A stretch of DNA of 64,000 bases from Janthinobacterium silvisoli (GTDB lineage Bacteria > Pseudomonadota > Gammaproteobacteria > Burkholderiales > Burkholderiaceae_D). The stretch is from positions 1-64,000 of the forward strand of contig NZ_JACHCL010000012.1 in NCBI RefSeq assembly GCF_014200725.1, given 5' to 3'. This document shows positions 8,386 through 16,437 of the stretch, piece after piece. The position numbers and the translations under genes are program-made. The notes beneath the pieces were generated by a model. The model saw only the letters and a list, made by a program, of their open reading frames with translations. It did not search any database and was not told the DNA's origin. Numbering within the stretch: position 1 is the stretch's first letter; each line of letters starts with the position of its first letter.

Positions 8386-11300
8386 ATGAAAGCACTGCTC
8401 GATCTATTCAAGCAAGTACAGACTAACGAGACCTTCGATGCAATCAAGATCGGTCTCGCTTCGCCTGAGAAAATCCGTTCGTGGTCCTACGGCGAAGTCA
8501 AGAAGCCGGAAACCATCAACTATCGTACCTTCAAGCCTGAGCGCGATGGCCTGTTCTGCGCCAAGATCTTTGGCCCGATCAAGGACTACGAATGCCTGTG
8601 CGGTAAATACAAACGCCTGAAACACCGCGGCGTGATCTGCGAAAAGTGCGGCGTTGAAGTCACCTTGGCCAAAGTGCGCCGTGAGCGCATGGGGCACATC
8701 GAACTGGCCTCGCCAACCGCGCACATCTGGTTCCTGAAATCGCTGCCATCGCGTCTGGGTATGGTGCTGGACATGACCCTGCGGGACATCGAACGCGTGC
8801 TGTACTTTGAAGCATATGTCGTGACCGATCCAGGCATGACCCCGCTGAAAAAGTGCCAGATCATGTCGGAAGACGACTACGCCGCCAAGTACGAAGAGTA
8901 CGGCGACGACTTCACCGCTTTCATGGGCGCCGAAGGTATCCGTGAACTGCTGCGCTCGATCGACATCCACCGCGATGCCGAAACCCTGCGCGTGGAACTG
9001 AAGGAATCGAAATCCGAAGCCAAGATCAAGAAATACGCGAAACGTCTTAAAGTTTTAGAGGCGTTCCAACGTTCGGGCATCAAGCCTGACTGGATGATCA
9101 TGGAAGTGCTGCCAGTGCTGCCGCCGGAACTGCGTCCGCTGGTACCGCTGGATGGTGGCCGTTTTGCGACCTCGGATCTGAACGATCTGTATCGCCGCGT
9201 CATCAACCGTAACAACCGTCTGAAACGCCTGATGGAGCTGCGCGCTCCAGAGATCATCACGCGCAACGAAAAGCGCATGCTGCAAGAAGCAGTCGATTCG
9301 CTGCTGGACAACGGCCGTCGCGGTAAGGCGATGACCGGCGCCAACAAGCGTCCGCTGAAGTCGCTGGCAGAGATGATCAAAGGTAAAGGCGGCCGTTTCC
9401 GTCAAAACTTGCTGGGTAAACGCGTCGACTACTCCGGTCGTTCGGTGATCGTCGTGGGCCCGCAATTGAAACTGCATCAGTGCGGCTTGCCGAAACTGAT
9501 GGCGCTGGAACTGTTCAAACCATTCATTTTCAATAAACTGGAACTGATGGGTCTGGCTACCACGATCAAGGCCGCTAAAAAGCTGGTCGAGATTCAAGAG
9601 CCGGTCGTATGGGACATCCTGGAAGACGTGATCCGTGAACATCCGATCATGTTGAACCGCGCACCAACCTTGCACCGTCTGGGTATCCAGGCTTTCGAGC
9701 CAGTGCTGATTGAAGGCAAGGCCATCCAGTTGCATCCACTCGTCTGCGCGGCATTCAACGCCGACTTTGACGGTGACCAAATGGCGGTCCACGTTCCTCT
9801 GTCGATCGAAGCGCAGATGGAAGCACGCACCCTGATGCTGGCATCGAACAACATCCTGTTCCCATCGAACGGCGAACCGTCGATCGTGCCGTCGCAGGAT
9901 ATCGTGCTCGGTCTGTACTACGCGACCCGCGAAGCGATCAATGCGAAGAACGAAGGGATGCTGTTCCCTGACGTCTCCGAAGTGATCCGCGCCTACGATA
10001 ACAAGGAAGTCGAACTGACGACCCGCGTTACCGTGCGTATCACCGAATACCCGAAAAACGCTGAAACCGGCGTATTCGAAAAAACCATCACCCGCTACGA
10101 AACCACGGTAGGCCGTGCGATCCTGTCGGAAATTCTGCCTAAAGGCTTGCCGTTCTCCGTACTGAACCGCGCGCTGAAAAAGAAAGAAATTTCCAAGCTG
10201 ATCAACACGTCGTTCCGCAAGTGCGGCCTGCGCGCCACCGTTGTGTTCGCAGACAAACTGATGCAATCGGGCTTCCGCCTGGCGACGCGCGCAGGTATTT
10301 CGATCTGCGTCGACGACATGCTGGTACCACCTCAAAAAGTGACCCTGATCGCGACGGCCGAATCGGAAGTCAAGCAGATCGAACAGCAATACGCTTCGGG
10401 TCTGGTGACCGCCGGCGAGCGTTACAACAAGGTAGTCGACATCTGGGGCAAAACCTCGGACGAAGTCGGCAAGGCCATGATGGACCAGCTGAAAGTCGAA
10501 GATGTCGTCAAGCGCGATGGCACCAAGTCGACGCAAGAATCGTTCAACGCCATTTACATGATGGCCGACTCCGGCGCGCGCGGTTCCGCAGCCCAGATTC
10601 GTCAGTTGGCCGGTATGCGTGGTCTGATGGCCAAACCGGATGGCTCGATTATCGAAACGCCGATTACCGCGAACTTCCGCGAAGGTCTGAACGTTTTGCA
10701 GTACTTCATTTCGACCCACGGTGCACGTAAAGGTCTGGCCGATACGGCGCTGAAAACGGCTAACTCCGGTTACCTGACGCGTCGTCTGGTTGACGTTACG
10801 CAAGATCTGGTGGTTATCGAGGACGATTGCGGCACCACCAACGGTACCGTCATGAAGGCCCTGGTTGAAGGTGGTGAAGTCATCGAACCGTTGCGCGACC
10901 GTATCCTCGGCCGTGTGGTGGTGCATGACGTCGTCAATCCTGAAACCCAGGAAACCCTGTATGACGCCGGTACCCTGATGGACGAAGACATGGTCGAAGA
11001 GATCGAGCGTCTGTCGATCGACGAAGTCAAGGTGCGTACGCCGTTGACTTGCGATACGCGCTTCGGCCTGTGCGCCAAGTGCTATGGTCGCGACCTGGGC
11101 CGTGGCTTGCTGGTCAACGCCGGTGAAGCAGTCGGTGTGGTGGCTGCGCAGTCGATTGGTGAGCCTGGTACCCAGCTGACCATGCGTACCTTCCACATTG
11201 GTGGTGCGGCATCGCGTGCAGCAGTGGCATCGTCGGTAGAAGCCAAATCGAACGGTACCATCCGCTTCACGGCAACCATGCGTTACGTGACGAATGGCAA

Positions 11301-12627
11301 GGGCGCGCAAATCGTCATTTCCCGTTCCGGCGAAGTGCTGATTACCGACGACCATGGCCGTGAGCGTGAGCGTCATAAAGTACCGTACGGTGCGACCCTG
11401 ATCGTCAAGGACGGCATGGTCATCAAGGCCGGTACGGCGCTGGCAACGTGGGATCCGCTGACCCGTCCGATCATTACCGAATACGCCGGTCAAGTGCGTT
11501 TCGAGAACGTCGAAGAAGGCGTCACCGTGGCCCGTCAGGTCGACGAAGTGACCGGTCTGTCCACTCTGGTGGCGATCGATGCAAAACGTCGCGGTTCGCT
11601 GACCAAAACCTTGCGTCCGCAAGTCAAGCTGATCAACGACGCCAACGAAGAAGTCAAGATCGCCGGCACCGAACACTCGGTGGCGATCGGCTTCCAGGTC
11701 GGCGCGCTGATCATGGTGAAAGACGGTCAACAGGTATCGGTTGGTGAAGTGCTGGCACGTATTCCTACCGAATCGCAAAAAACGCGCGATATTACCGGTG
11801 GTCTGCCACGCGTTGCTGAACTGTTCGAAGCACGTTCGCCGAAAGACGCCGGTATGCTGGCGGAAGTCACGGGTACGGTTGCGTTCGGTAAAGAAACCAA
11901 GGGCAAGCAACGTCTGGAAATCACAGACATGGACGGCAACAAGCATGAGTTCTTGATCACCAAGGACAAACAAGTGCTGGTGCATGACGGCCAGGTCGTG
12001 AATAAGGGCGAGATGATCGTGGACGGCCCAGCCGATCCGCAAGACATCCTGCGTCTGCTGGGTATCGAAGCACTGGCACGTTACATCGTTGACGAAGTGC
12101 AGGACGTGTACCGTCTGCAAGGCGTGAAGATCAATGACAAGCACATCGAAGTGATCGTGCGTCAGATGCTGCGCCGTGTACAGATCGTCAATGCCGGCGA
12201 CACCAACTACATCGTTGGCGAGCAGGTAGAGCGTTCGGAACTGCTGGACGAGAACGATCGCGTGACGTCGGAGAACAAGATTCCTGCGACCTACGAGAAC
12301 GTCTTGCTGGGTATTACCAAGGCATCCTTGTCGACCGATTCGTTCATCTCGGCCGCATCGTTCCAGGAAACCACCCGCGTGCTGACCGAAGCGGCGATCA
12401 TGGGCAAGCGCGATGGTCTGCGCGGCTTGAAAGAGAACGTCATCGTCGGCCGTCTGATTCCTGGCGGTACGGGTCTGGCCTTCCACCGCGCACGCAAAGA
12501 GAAAGAAGCGTGGGAAGTGGAAGAACGTCAAGCACTGCTGCTGGCAGAAAAAGCCTCGCTGGCTGGCGAAGCTGCCGAAGCGTTGCAAGATATCGAAATC
12601 CAGCAACACCAGGGCGACGAAGCGTAA
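8386..12627 (+). CDS. rpoC: DNA-directed RNA polymerase subunit beta'
   Basis: A 1413-residue largest subunit of RNA polymerase. The N-terminal zinc ribbon is CLCGKYKRLKHRGVICEKCG. The catalytic NADFDGDQ motif places the Mg-binding aspartates at D460, D462 and D464, the same numbers as in E. coli. The bridge/trigger region AAQSIGEPGTQLTMRTFHIGG and the C-terminal ENVIVGRLIPGGTG are present. CTGGAG precedes the ATG. The gene ends the rplJL-rpoBC unit and is followed 18 bases later by a strong intrinsic terminator. Confidence 0.99.
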   Translation: MKALLDLFKQVQTNETFDAIKIGLASPEKIRSWSYGEVKKPETINYRTFKPERDGLFCAKIFGPIKDYECLCGKYKRLKHRGVICEKCGVEVTLAKVRRERMGHIELASPTAHIWFLKSLPSRLGMVLDMTLRDIERVLYFEAYVVTDPGMTPLKKCQIMSEDDYAAKYEEYGDDFTAFMGAEGIRELLRSIDIHRDAETLRVELKESKSEAKIKKYAKRLKVLEAFQRSGIKPDWMIMEVLPVLPPELRPLVPLDGGRFATSDLNDLYRRVINRNNRLKRLMELRAPEIITRNEKRMLQEAVDSLLDNGRRGKAMTGANKRPLKSLAEMIKGKGGRFRQNLLGKRVDYSGRSVIVVGPQLKLHQCGLPKLMALELFKPFIFNKLELMGLATTIKAAKKLVEIQEPVVWDILEDVIREHPIMLNRAPTLHRLGIQAFEPVLIEGKAIQLHPLVCAAFNADFDGDQMAVHVPLSIEAQMEARTLMLASNNILFPSNGEPSIVPSQDIVLGLYYATREAINAKNEGMLFPDVSEVIRAYDNKEVELTTRVTVRITEYPKNAETGVFEKTITRYETTVGRAILSEILPKGLPFSVLNRALKKKEISKLINTSFRKCGLRATVVFADKLMQSGFRLATRAGISICVDDMLVPPQKVTLIATAESEVKQIEQQYASGLVTAGERYNKVVDIWGKTSDEVGKAMMDQLKVEDVVKRDGTKSTQESFNAIYMMADSGARGSAAQIRQLAGMRGLMAKPDGSIIETPITANFREGLNVLQYFISTHGARKGLADTALKTANSGYLTRRLVDVTQDLVVIEDDCGTTNGTVMKALVEGGEVIEPLRDRILGRVVVHDVVNPETQETLYDAGTLMDEDMVEEIERLSIDEVKVRTPLTCDTRFGLCAKCYGRDLGRGLLVNAGEAVGVVAAQSIGEPGTQLTMRTFHIGGAASRAAVASSVEAKSNGTIRFTATMRYVTNGKGAQIVISRSGEVLITDDHGRERERHKVPYGATLIVKDGMVIKAGTALATWDPLTRPIITEYAGQVRFENVEEGVTVARQVDEVTGLSTLVAIDAKRRGSLTKTLRPQVKLINDANEEVKIAGTEHSVAIGFQVGALIMVKDGQQVSVGEVLARIPTESQKTRDITGGLPRVAELFEARSPKDAGMLAEVTGTVAFGKETKGKQRLEITDMDGNKHEFLITKDKQVLVHDGQVVNKGEMIVDGPADPQDILRLLGIEALARYIVDEVQDVYRLQGVKINDKHIEVIVRQMLRRVQIVNAGDTNYIVGEQVERSELLDENDRVTSENKIPATYENVLLGITKASLSTDSFISAASFQETTRVLTEAAIMGKRDGLRGLKENVIVGRLIPGGTGLAFHRARKEKEAWEVEERQALLLAEKASLAGEAAEALQDIEIQQHQGDEA

Positions 12628-12645
12628 TCTGGCTTCTTGCTAACA

Positions 12646-12683
12646 AAAACGGCACCGTGGAGAAATCCCGGTGCCGTTTTTTT
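12646..12683 (+). terminator. Rho-independent terminator after rpoC
   Basis: CGGCACCG (12650-12657) pairs with CGGTGCCG (12669-12676) over an 11-base loop. The stem is flanked by an A-run on the left and seven T on the right. It closes the rplJL-rpoBC transcript before the oppositely oriented pirin gene. The flanking A-run gives it some bidirectional character. Confidence 0.92.
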
Positions 12684-12702
12684 ATGTCCGATAGAAATAG
12701 TG

Positions 12703-13545
12703 TTAAGCCGGAACTTCCCCAAAATGGCCAGCTTGCAAGCGTTCCAGCGCCTGCTGCAGCGAGGCTTTGCTCTCGAATACAAACGGGCCGTGCGTGACGA
12801 CGGCTTCGTCGATGTTGGGGGCGGCCAGCAGCACGCAATGGACTTCTTCCGTGGTGCTCAAGCTGAGCTGGCTGGCTTCTGCTGCACTCGCGCAAATGGC
12901 CTGGCCGGCCTGCACGCTGATGCTCGCATCGATATCGAGCTGGCCGCTGACCACATGCAGCCACGCATTCCAGCCGGCAGGCAAGTCCACCGCGTAGGGT
13001 TCGGCGATGCTTTGCAGCTTGATGTCGAGCATCAAGACCGGCGTGGGCGTGCTGGCTGGCGACACCAGCGGCCCCACCTGGCCCGCCACTATACGCACGC
13101 GGACACCGGCTTTGCCGATGATGGGCATCTGCTTGCCAGGCACGCAAAACGAGTCGGGCGCCAGGTTTTTCAGGCGCGCCGGCAGATTGACGAAAATTTG
13201 CAAGGCGTGGATATGGGCCTCTTCACCGACAGGCAGTTGCGTATGCAGGATGCCGCTGCCGGCCAGGGTCCAGTGCAGGTCGCCGGCGCCGAACTGGCTG
13301 TGGTGCCCCAGTGAATCACGGCTGAGCATTTCGCCCCGGCTATCTTCAAACATCAAGGTGACGGCTGAAAACCCTGCGTGCGGATGCACGTCGAAGGTCG
13401 GCTGCCACATATGAAAATGGTCGACCATCACGAAGGGTGACATGGCCGCGCCTTGGAAGGCGTCATGGCGAAATTGCGCGATCGTGCAACCGGTGCCGAC
13501 TGGCATGGGCCGCGCCGTGACGATATTGGAAAAACGTAAGCTCAT
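12703..13545 (-). CDS. Pirin family protein
   Basis: A 280-residue bicupin of the pirin family (nuclear and bacterial redox/quercetinase-like iron proteins). The N-terminal cupin holds the metal-binding pattern HPHAGFSAVTLMFEDS and later HIHALQIFVNLP. The C-terminal pirin_C region lies near residues 180-265. The start is the ATG at 13545, with AGGAGG six bases upstream; the longer open frame is rejected. It is divergent from a LysR regulator, a common pairing for stress-responsive pirins. The real substrate cannot be told from sequence. Confidence 0.9.
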   Translation of the reverse strand: MSLRFSNIVTARPMPVGTGCTIAQFRHDAFQGAAMSPFVMVDHFHMWQPTFDVHPHAGFSAVTLMFEDSRGEMLSRDSLGHHSQFGAGDLHWTLAGSGILHTQLPVGEEAHIHALQIFVNLPARLKNLAPDSFCVPGKQMPIIGKAGVRVRIVAGQVGPLVSPASTPTPVLMLDIKLQSIAEPYAVDLPAGWNAWLHVVSGQLDIDASISVQAGQAICASAAEASQLSLSTTEEVHCVLLAAPNIDEAVVTHGPFVFESKASLQQALERLQAGHFGEVPA

Positions 13546-13613
13546 GCTCGACCTCCTGATGAATGATGCGATCAGTGTAGTCAGGCTGCCATGGTGGGGG
13601 AAGATAGTCTGGC

Positions 13614-13630
13614 CCGGACAGATTGTTCGG
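13614..13630. promoter_or_regulatory. Candidate LysR operator between pirin and lysR
   Basis: CCGGACAGATTGTTCGG is a 17-base interrupted palindrome (CCG.ACA...TGT.CGG) in the 105-base divergent spacer. It lies 20 bases before the regulator start. LysR-type proteins bind such imperfect palindromes between divergent genes. The assignment is from position and symmetry only. Confidence 0.45.
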
Positions 13631-13650
13631 AAATGTGGGAAGATCGCGCC

Positions 13651-14553
13651 ATGCTCAATCTGAATGACGTCTTTTACTTCGTGCAAGTGGTCAACCATGG
13701 CGGCTTTACGGCGGCCGGGCGAGTGCTGCACGTGGCCAAGTCCACGCTCAGCGCCAGGGTCCAGCAGCTGGAAAGCGACTTGAATGTGCGCCTGTTGAAC
13801 CGCAGTACCCGCAAGTTCGGCCTGACTGATGTGGGCAGTGAATTCTATGCGCAGGCGCAAGTGTTGCTGCATGAAGCAGAGCTCACGGAAAATATCGCAA
13901 GGCGCCGCTTGAGCGAGCCTGCCGGCATCATCCGCATCAGCACTTCCGTGACGGTGGCGCAATTTGCCTTGCGCGATATCTTGCCTGGCTTTATGCGCCG
14001 TTTTCCTGGCATTACCGTGGTGCAGCATGCCAGCGACATCATGGCCGACTTGATCGACACGGGTTATGACCTGGCGATACGGGGCCATTCCAGTCCGCTA
14101 CCCGATTCGTCGCTGGTGCAGCGCAGGCTGAGCGCCGTGTCCTGGCGCGTGTACGCGGCCCCGGACTATCTGGAACGCCGCGGTGAGCCACTGCTACCGC
14201 AGGATTTGTCCAGCCACGATGCCCTGATCTTCGGACGTGAAACCCGGCAGCACTGGCAGTTGCATCACGGGGACGAAGCAGCGCTGGCCGTGCCGGTGCA
14301 AGCGCGCTTTGCCAGCAATGATATGGTCGCGCTCAAGCATGCCGCTTGTGCCGGGTTGGGCCTGGTGGCCTTGCCTGAATATGTGTGCCGCGAAGAAGAG
14401 CATAGCGGCCGCTTGCAGCGCGTGCTGCCCGCGTGGCGCGCGGCCGATTCGCATCTGTATGCCGTGTTTCCATTCCGCCAGGGTTTGCTGCCCTCGGTGC
14501 GCGCCTTGCTCGATTGCCTGGCCGAGGAAATGCCGGCGGCAATAGCTTCTTAA
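13651..14553 (+). CDS. LysR family transcriptional regulator
   Basis: A 300-residue regulator. The N-terminal winged helix-turn-helix is clear (LNDVFYFVQVVNHGGFTAAG, then KSTLSARVQQLESDLNVRLLNRS). It is followed by a periplasmic-binding-like effector domain (about residues 90-295). The ATG at 13651 matches the family start, while the longer frame runs back over the probable operator. It is divergent from pirin, which it probably controls. Its stop overlaps the convergent GlxA-type gene by 4 bases. The ligand is unknown. Confidence 0.92.
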   Translation: MLNLNDVFYFVQVVNHGGFTAAGRVLHVAKSTLSARVQQLESDLNVRLLNRSTRKFGLTDVGSEFYAQAQVLLHEAELTENIARRRLSEPAGIIRISTSVTVAQFALRDILPGFMRRFPGITVVQHASDIMADLIDTGYDLAIRGHSSPLPDSSLVQRRLSAVSWRVYAAPDYLERRGEPLLPQDLSSHDALIFGRETRQHWQLHHGDEAALAVPVQARFASNDMVALKHAACAGLGLVALPEYVCREEEHSGRLQRVLPAWRAADSHLYAVFPFRQGLLPSVRALLDCLAEEMPAAIAS

Positions 14554-15497
14554 GCCGCTTGCGTTTGACGCAAGCCGCGCTTGATCGCTTGCGGCGGCAT
14601 GCCGTAGGCGCGGATAAAGGCGCGGCGCATGCGTTCCGGGTCATCGAAACCGTTTTCGCGGGCCACCACGTCGATCGCGTGATTGCCTTGTTCCAGCATC
14701 GTGCGCGCCGCTTCGACCCTGAGGGTTTCTACGGCTTTCGCGGGTGAGTGGCCCGTTTCAAGGCGAAAACTGCGGCTGAACTGGCGCCGGCTCAAGTGGG
14801 CCGCGTCGGCCAGTTCATCCACGCTGAGTGGTTTGCGCAGGTTGGCTTTTGCGTAGCTGAGCGCGCTCTGGATGCGGTCCGACTTCGGTTCCAGTTCCAG
14901 CAGCGCGGAAAACTGCGATTGCCCGCCGCTGCGCCGGTGATACACCACCATCTGGCGCGCCACCGTGCGGGCGATCTCGACGCCCGCGTCCGCTTCCAGC
15001 AGGGCCAGGGCCAGGTCGATACAGGCCGTCATGCCGGCCGAACTCCAGAATTTGCCATCGTTGATGAAGATGCGGTCTTCTTCCACCTTGGTCTTGGGAA
15101 ATTCGCGCTGCAATTGGCGCGCCTGGCACCAGTGCGTGGTAACCCGGCGGCCATCGAATAAACCGGCCTCGGCCAGCAGCATTGCACCGGTGCAAATGCT
15201 GGCCATGCGCCGCGACGCCGCGCCCGCCTGGCGCAAAAACTCGAGGAAAGGGGCAGTCGCGGTGATGGCCGAGGTGGCGCCGCCGACCAGGACGGTATCG
15301 TAGTCATGCCGTGAAAACGGCAGGGTATCGACCTTGGCCAGCGAGGAACTGGCCACCAGTCCACCGTGTTCAGACAGCATCTGGATGTCGTAGCGTGGCC
15401 CGCCGGGCAAGTTATTGGCCAGCTCGAAAACGGTGATGGCAGCCAGGTCGACGATCTGGAAGCCGGGAAACACGACGAAGGCGATGGTCTTATGCAT
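14550..15497 (-). CDS. GlxA-family regulator (DJ-1/PfpI + AraC HTH), copy 1
   Basis: A 315-residue protein with an N-terminal DJ-1/PfpI amidotransferase-like sensor (FVVFPGFQIVDLAAITVFEL; SICTGAMLLAEAGLFDGRR with the nucleophile-elbow Cys). A C-terminal AraC DNA-binding domain follows (LSVDELADAAHLSRRQFSRS and GFDDPERMRRAFIRAYG). Such proteins act as activators in the cytoplasm. The gene is divergent from an SDR 126 bases away, its likely target. A paralogue of identical length (62611-63558) sits beside a paralogous SDR at the other end of the window. Confidence 0.93.
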   Translation of the reverse strand: MHKTIAFVVFPGFQIVDLAAITVFELANNLPGGPRYDIQMLSEHGGLVASSSLAKVDTLPFSRHDYDTVLVGGATSAITATAPFLEFLRQAGAASRRMASICTGAMLLAEAGLFDGRRVTTHWCQARQLQREFPKTKVEEDRIFINDGKFWSSAGMTACIDLALALLEADAGVEIARTVARQMVVYHRRSGGQSQFSALLELEPKSDRIQSALSYAKANLRKPLSVDELADAAHLSRRQFSRSFRLETGHSPAKAVETLRVEAARTMLEQGNHAIDVVARENGFDDPERMRRAFIRAYGMPPQAIKRGLRQTQAA

Positions 15498-15529
15498 GAT
15501 GGCCCAAATTAAGGTTTCTATGTCATTCG

Positions 15530-15543
15530 GGTTAAAGGTTAAA
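15530..15543. promoter_or_regulatory. Tandem GGTTAAA repeat in the GlxA/SDR spacer
   Basis: GGTTAAA occurs twice head-to-tail (15530-15536 and 15537-15543) midway between the divergent GlxA and SDR starts. AraC-type regulators bind direct repeats, so this is a reasonable operator candidate. Nothing else supports it, and the same repeat is not obvious in the second cassette. Confidence 0.35.
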
Positions 15544-15623
15544 CCTCTACACTGGTCCTGTCAATGCATGCAAAGGTCGGCGCGACGCGCCGGGGAGCAT
15601 GCCCAACCTAAAGAGGATTTATC

Positions 15624-16424
15624 ATGACGACGTTGAACCAGACAGGTACTGCAGTGATCACGGGCGCATCGACCGGCATCGGCGCCATGTATGCCGAACG
15701 CCTGGCGCGCCGCGGCTACGATTTATTGCTGGTGGCGCGCAGCGCGGACAAACTGGACGCGCTGGCAACCAGACTGGCCCGCGAAACGGGCCGCACGGTT
15801 GCTACCGTGACCGCCGACCTGAGCAAGGCAGACGATGTGCGCGCGCTGGAACAGCGTTTGCGCACTGAGACCAGCATCACCTTGCTGGTCAACAATGCAG
15901 GTGTGGGCGCCACGGCGAGCCTGATCGATTCCTCGGCCGATGACCTGGACCATATGCTGCAACTGAACGTGCTGTCGCTGACACGGCTGACGCACGCCGT
16001 GGCGCCGGGCATGGTGGCGCGTGGTGCGGGCGCCATCATCAATATCTCGTCGATCGCTGCCGTGGCGCCCGAGCTGTTGAATGGCACGTATGGCGGCAGC
16101 AAGGCCTATGTCCTGGCGCTGACCCAATCGCTGCACCACGAATTGAAAGACAAGGGCATCCGCGTGCAAGCCGTCTTGCCGGGCGCCATCGCCACGCCAT
16201 TCTGGGACCGCGCTGGCGTTCCGATCTCCCATTTGCCAGCAGCCATCGTCATGACGCCGGAAAACCTGGTCGATGCCGCACTGGCCGGTTTCGACCAGGG
16301 CGAAGTGGTGACCGTGCCGTCCTTGCCTGAAGCGGCCGACTGGGACCGTTTTGAAACAGCGCGCCTGGCACTGGGGCCGAACCTGTCGCATACCAAACCT
16401 GCCGCCCGCTATCAGGTGGCTTGA
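15624..16424 (+). CDS. SDR family NAD(P)-dependent oxidoreductase, copy 1
   Basis: A 266-residue classical short-chain dehydrogenase. The nucleotide-binding TGASTGIG lies at about residues 14-21, LLVNNAGVGAT near 87-98, and the catalytic Ser (NISSIAA) and YGGSK (Y-x-x-x-K) follow. The Arg after the first strand (VARSADK) suggests NADP preference. AAAGAGGA precedes the ATG. It is divergent from the GlxA-like regulator and convergent with the flavin monooxygenase 13 bases away. It is clearly paralogous to the SDR at 61592-62407 (shared RLARRGYDL, LVNNAGVG, LVDAALAG and DQGE). Substrate unknown. Confidence 0.93.
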   Translation: MTTLNQTGTAVITGASTGIGAMYAERLARRGYDLLLVARSADKLDALATRLARETGRTVATVTADLSKADDVRALEQRLRTETSITLLVNNAGVGATASLIDSSADDLDHMLQLNVLSLTRLTHAVAPGMVARGAGAIINISSIAAVAPELLNGTYGGSKAYVLALTQSLHHELKDKGIRVQAVLPGAIATPFWDRAGVPISHLPAAIVMTPENLVDAALAGFDQGEVVTVPSLPEAADWDRFETARLALGPNLSHTKPAARYQVA

Positions 16425-16437
16425 CCATCTCGCCTGA

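Noticed and set aside
9055..12609. 1184-codon open frame antisense to rpoC
   Set aside because: Same cause: a shadow of a highly biased essential gene, with no start signal or domains.
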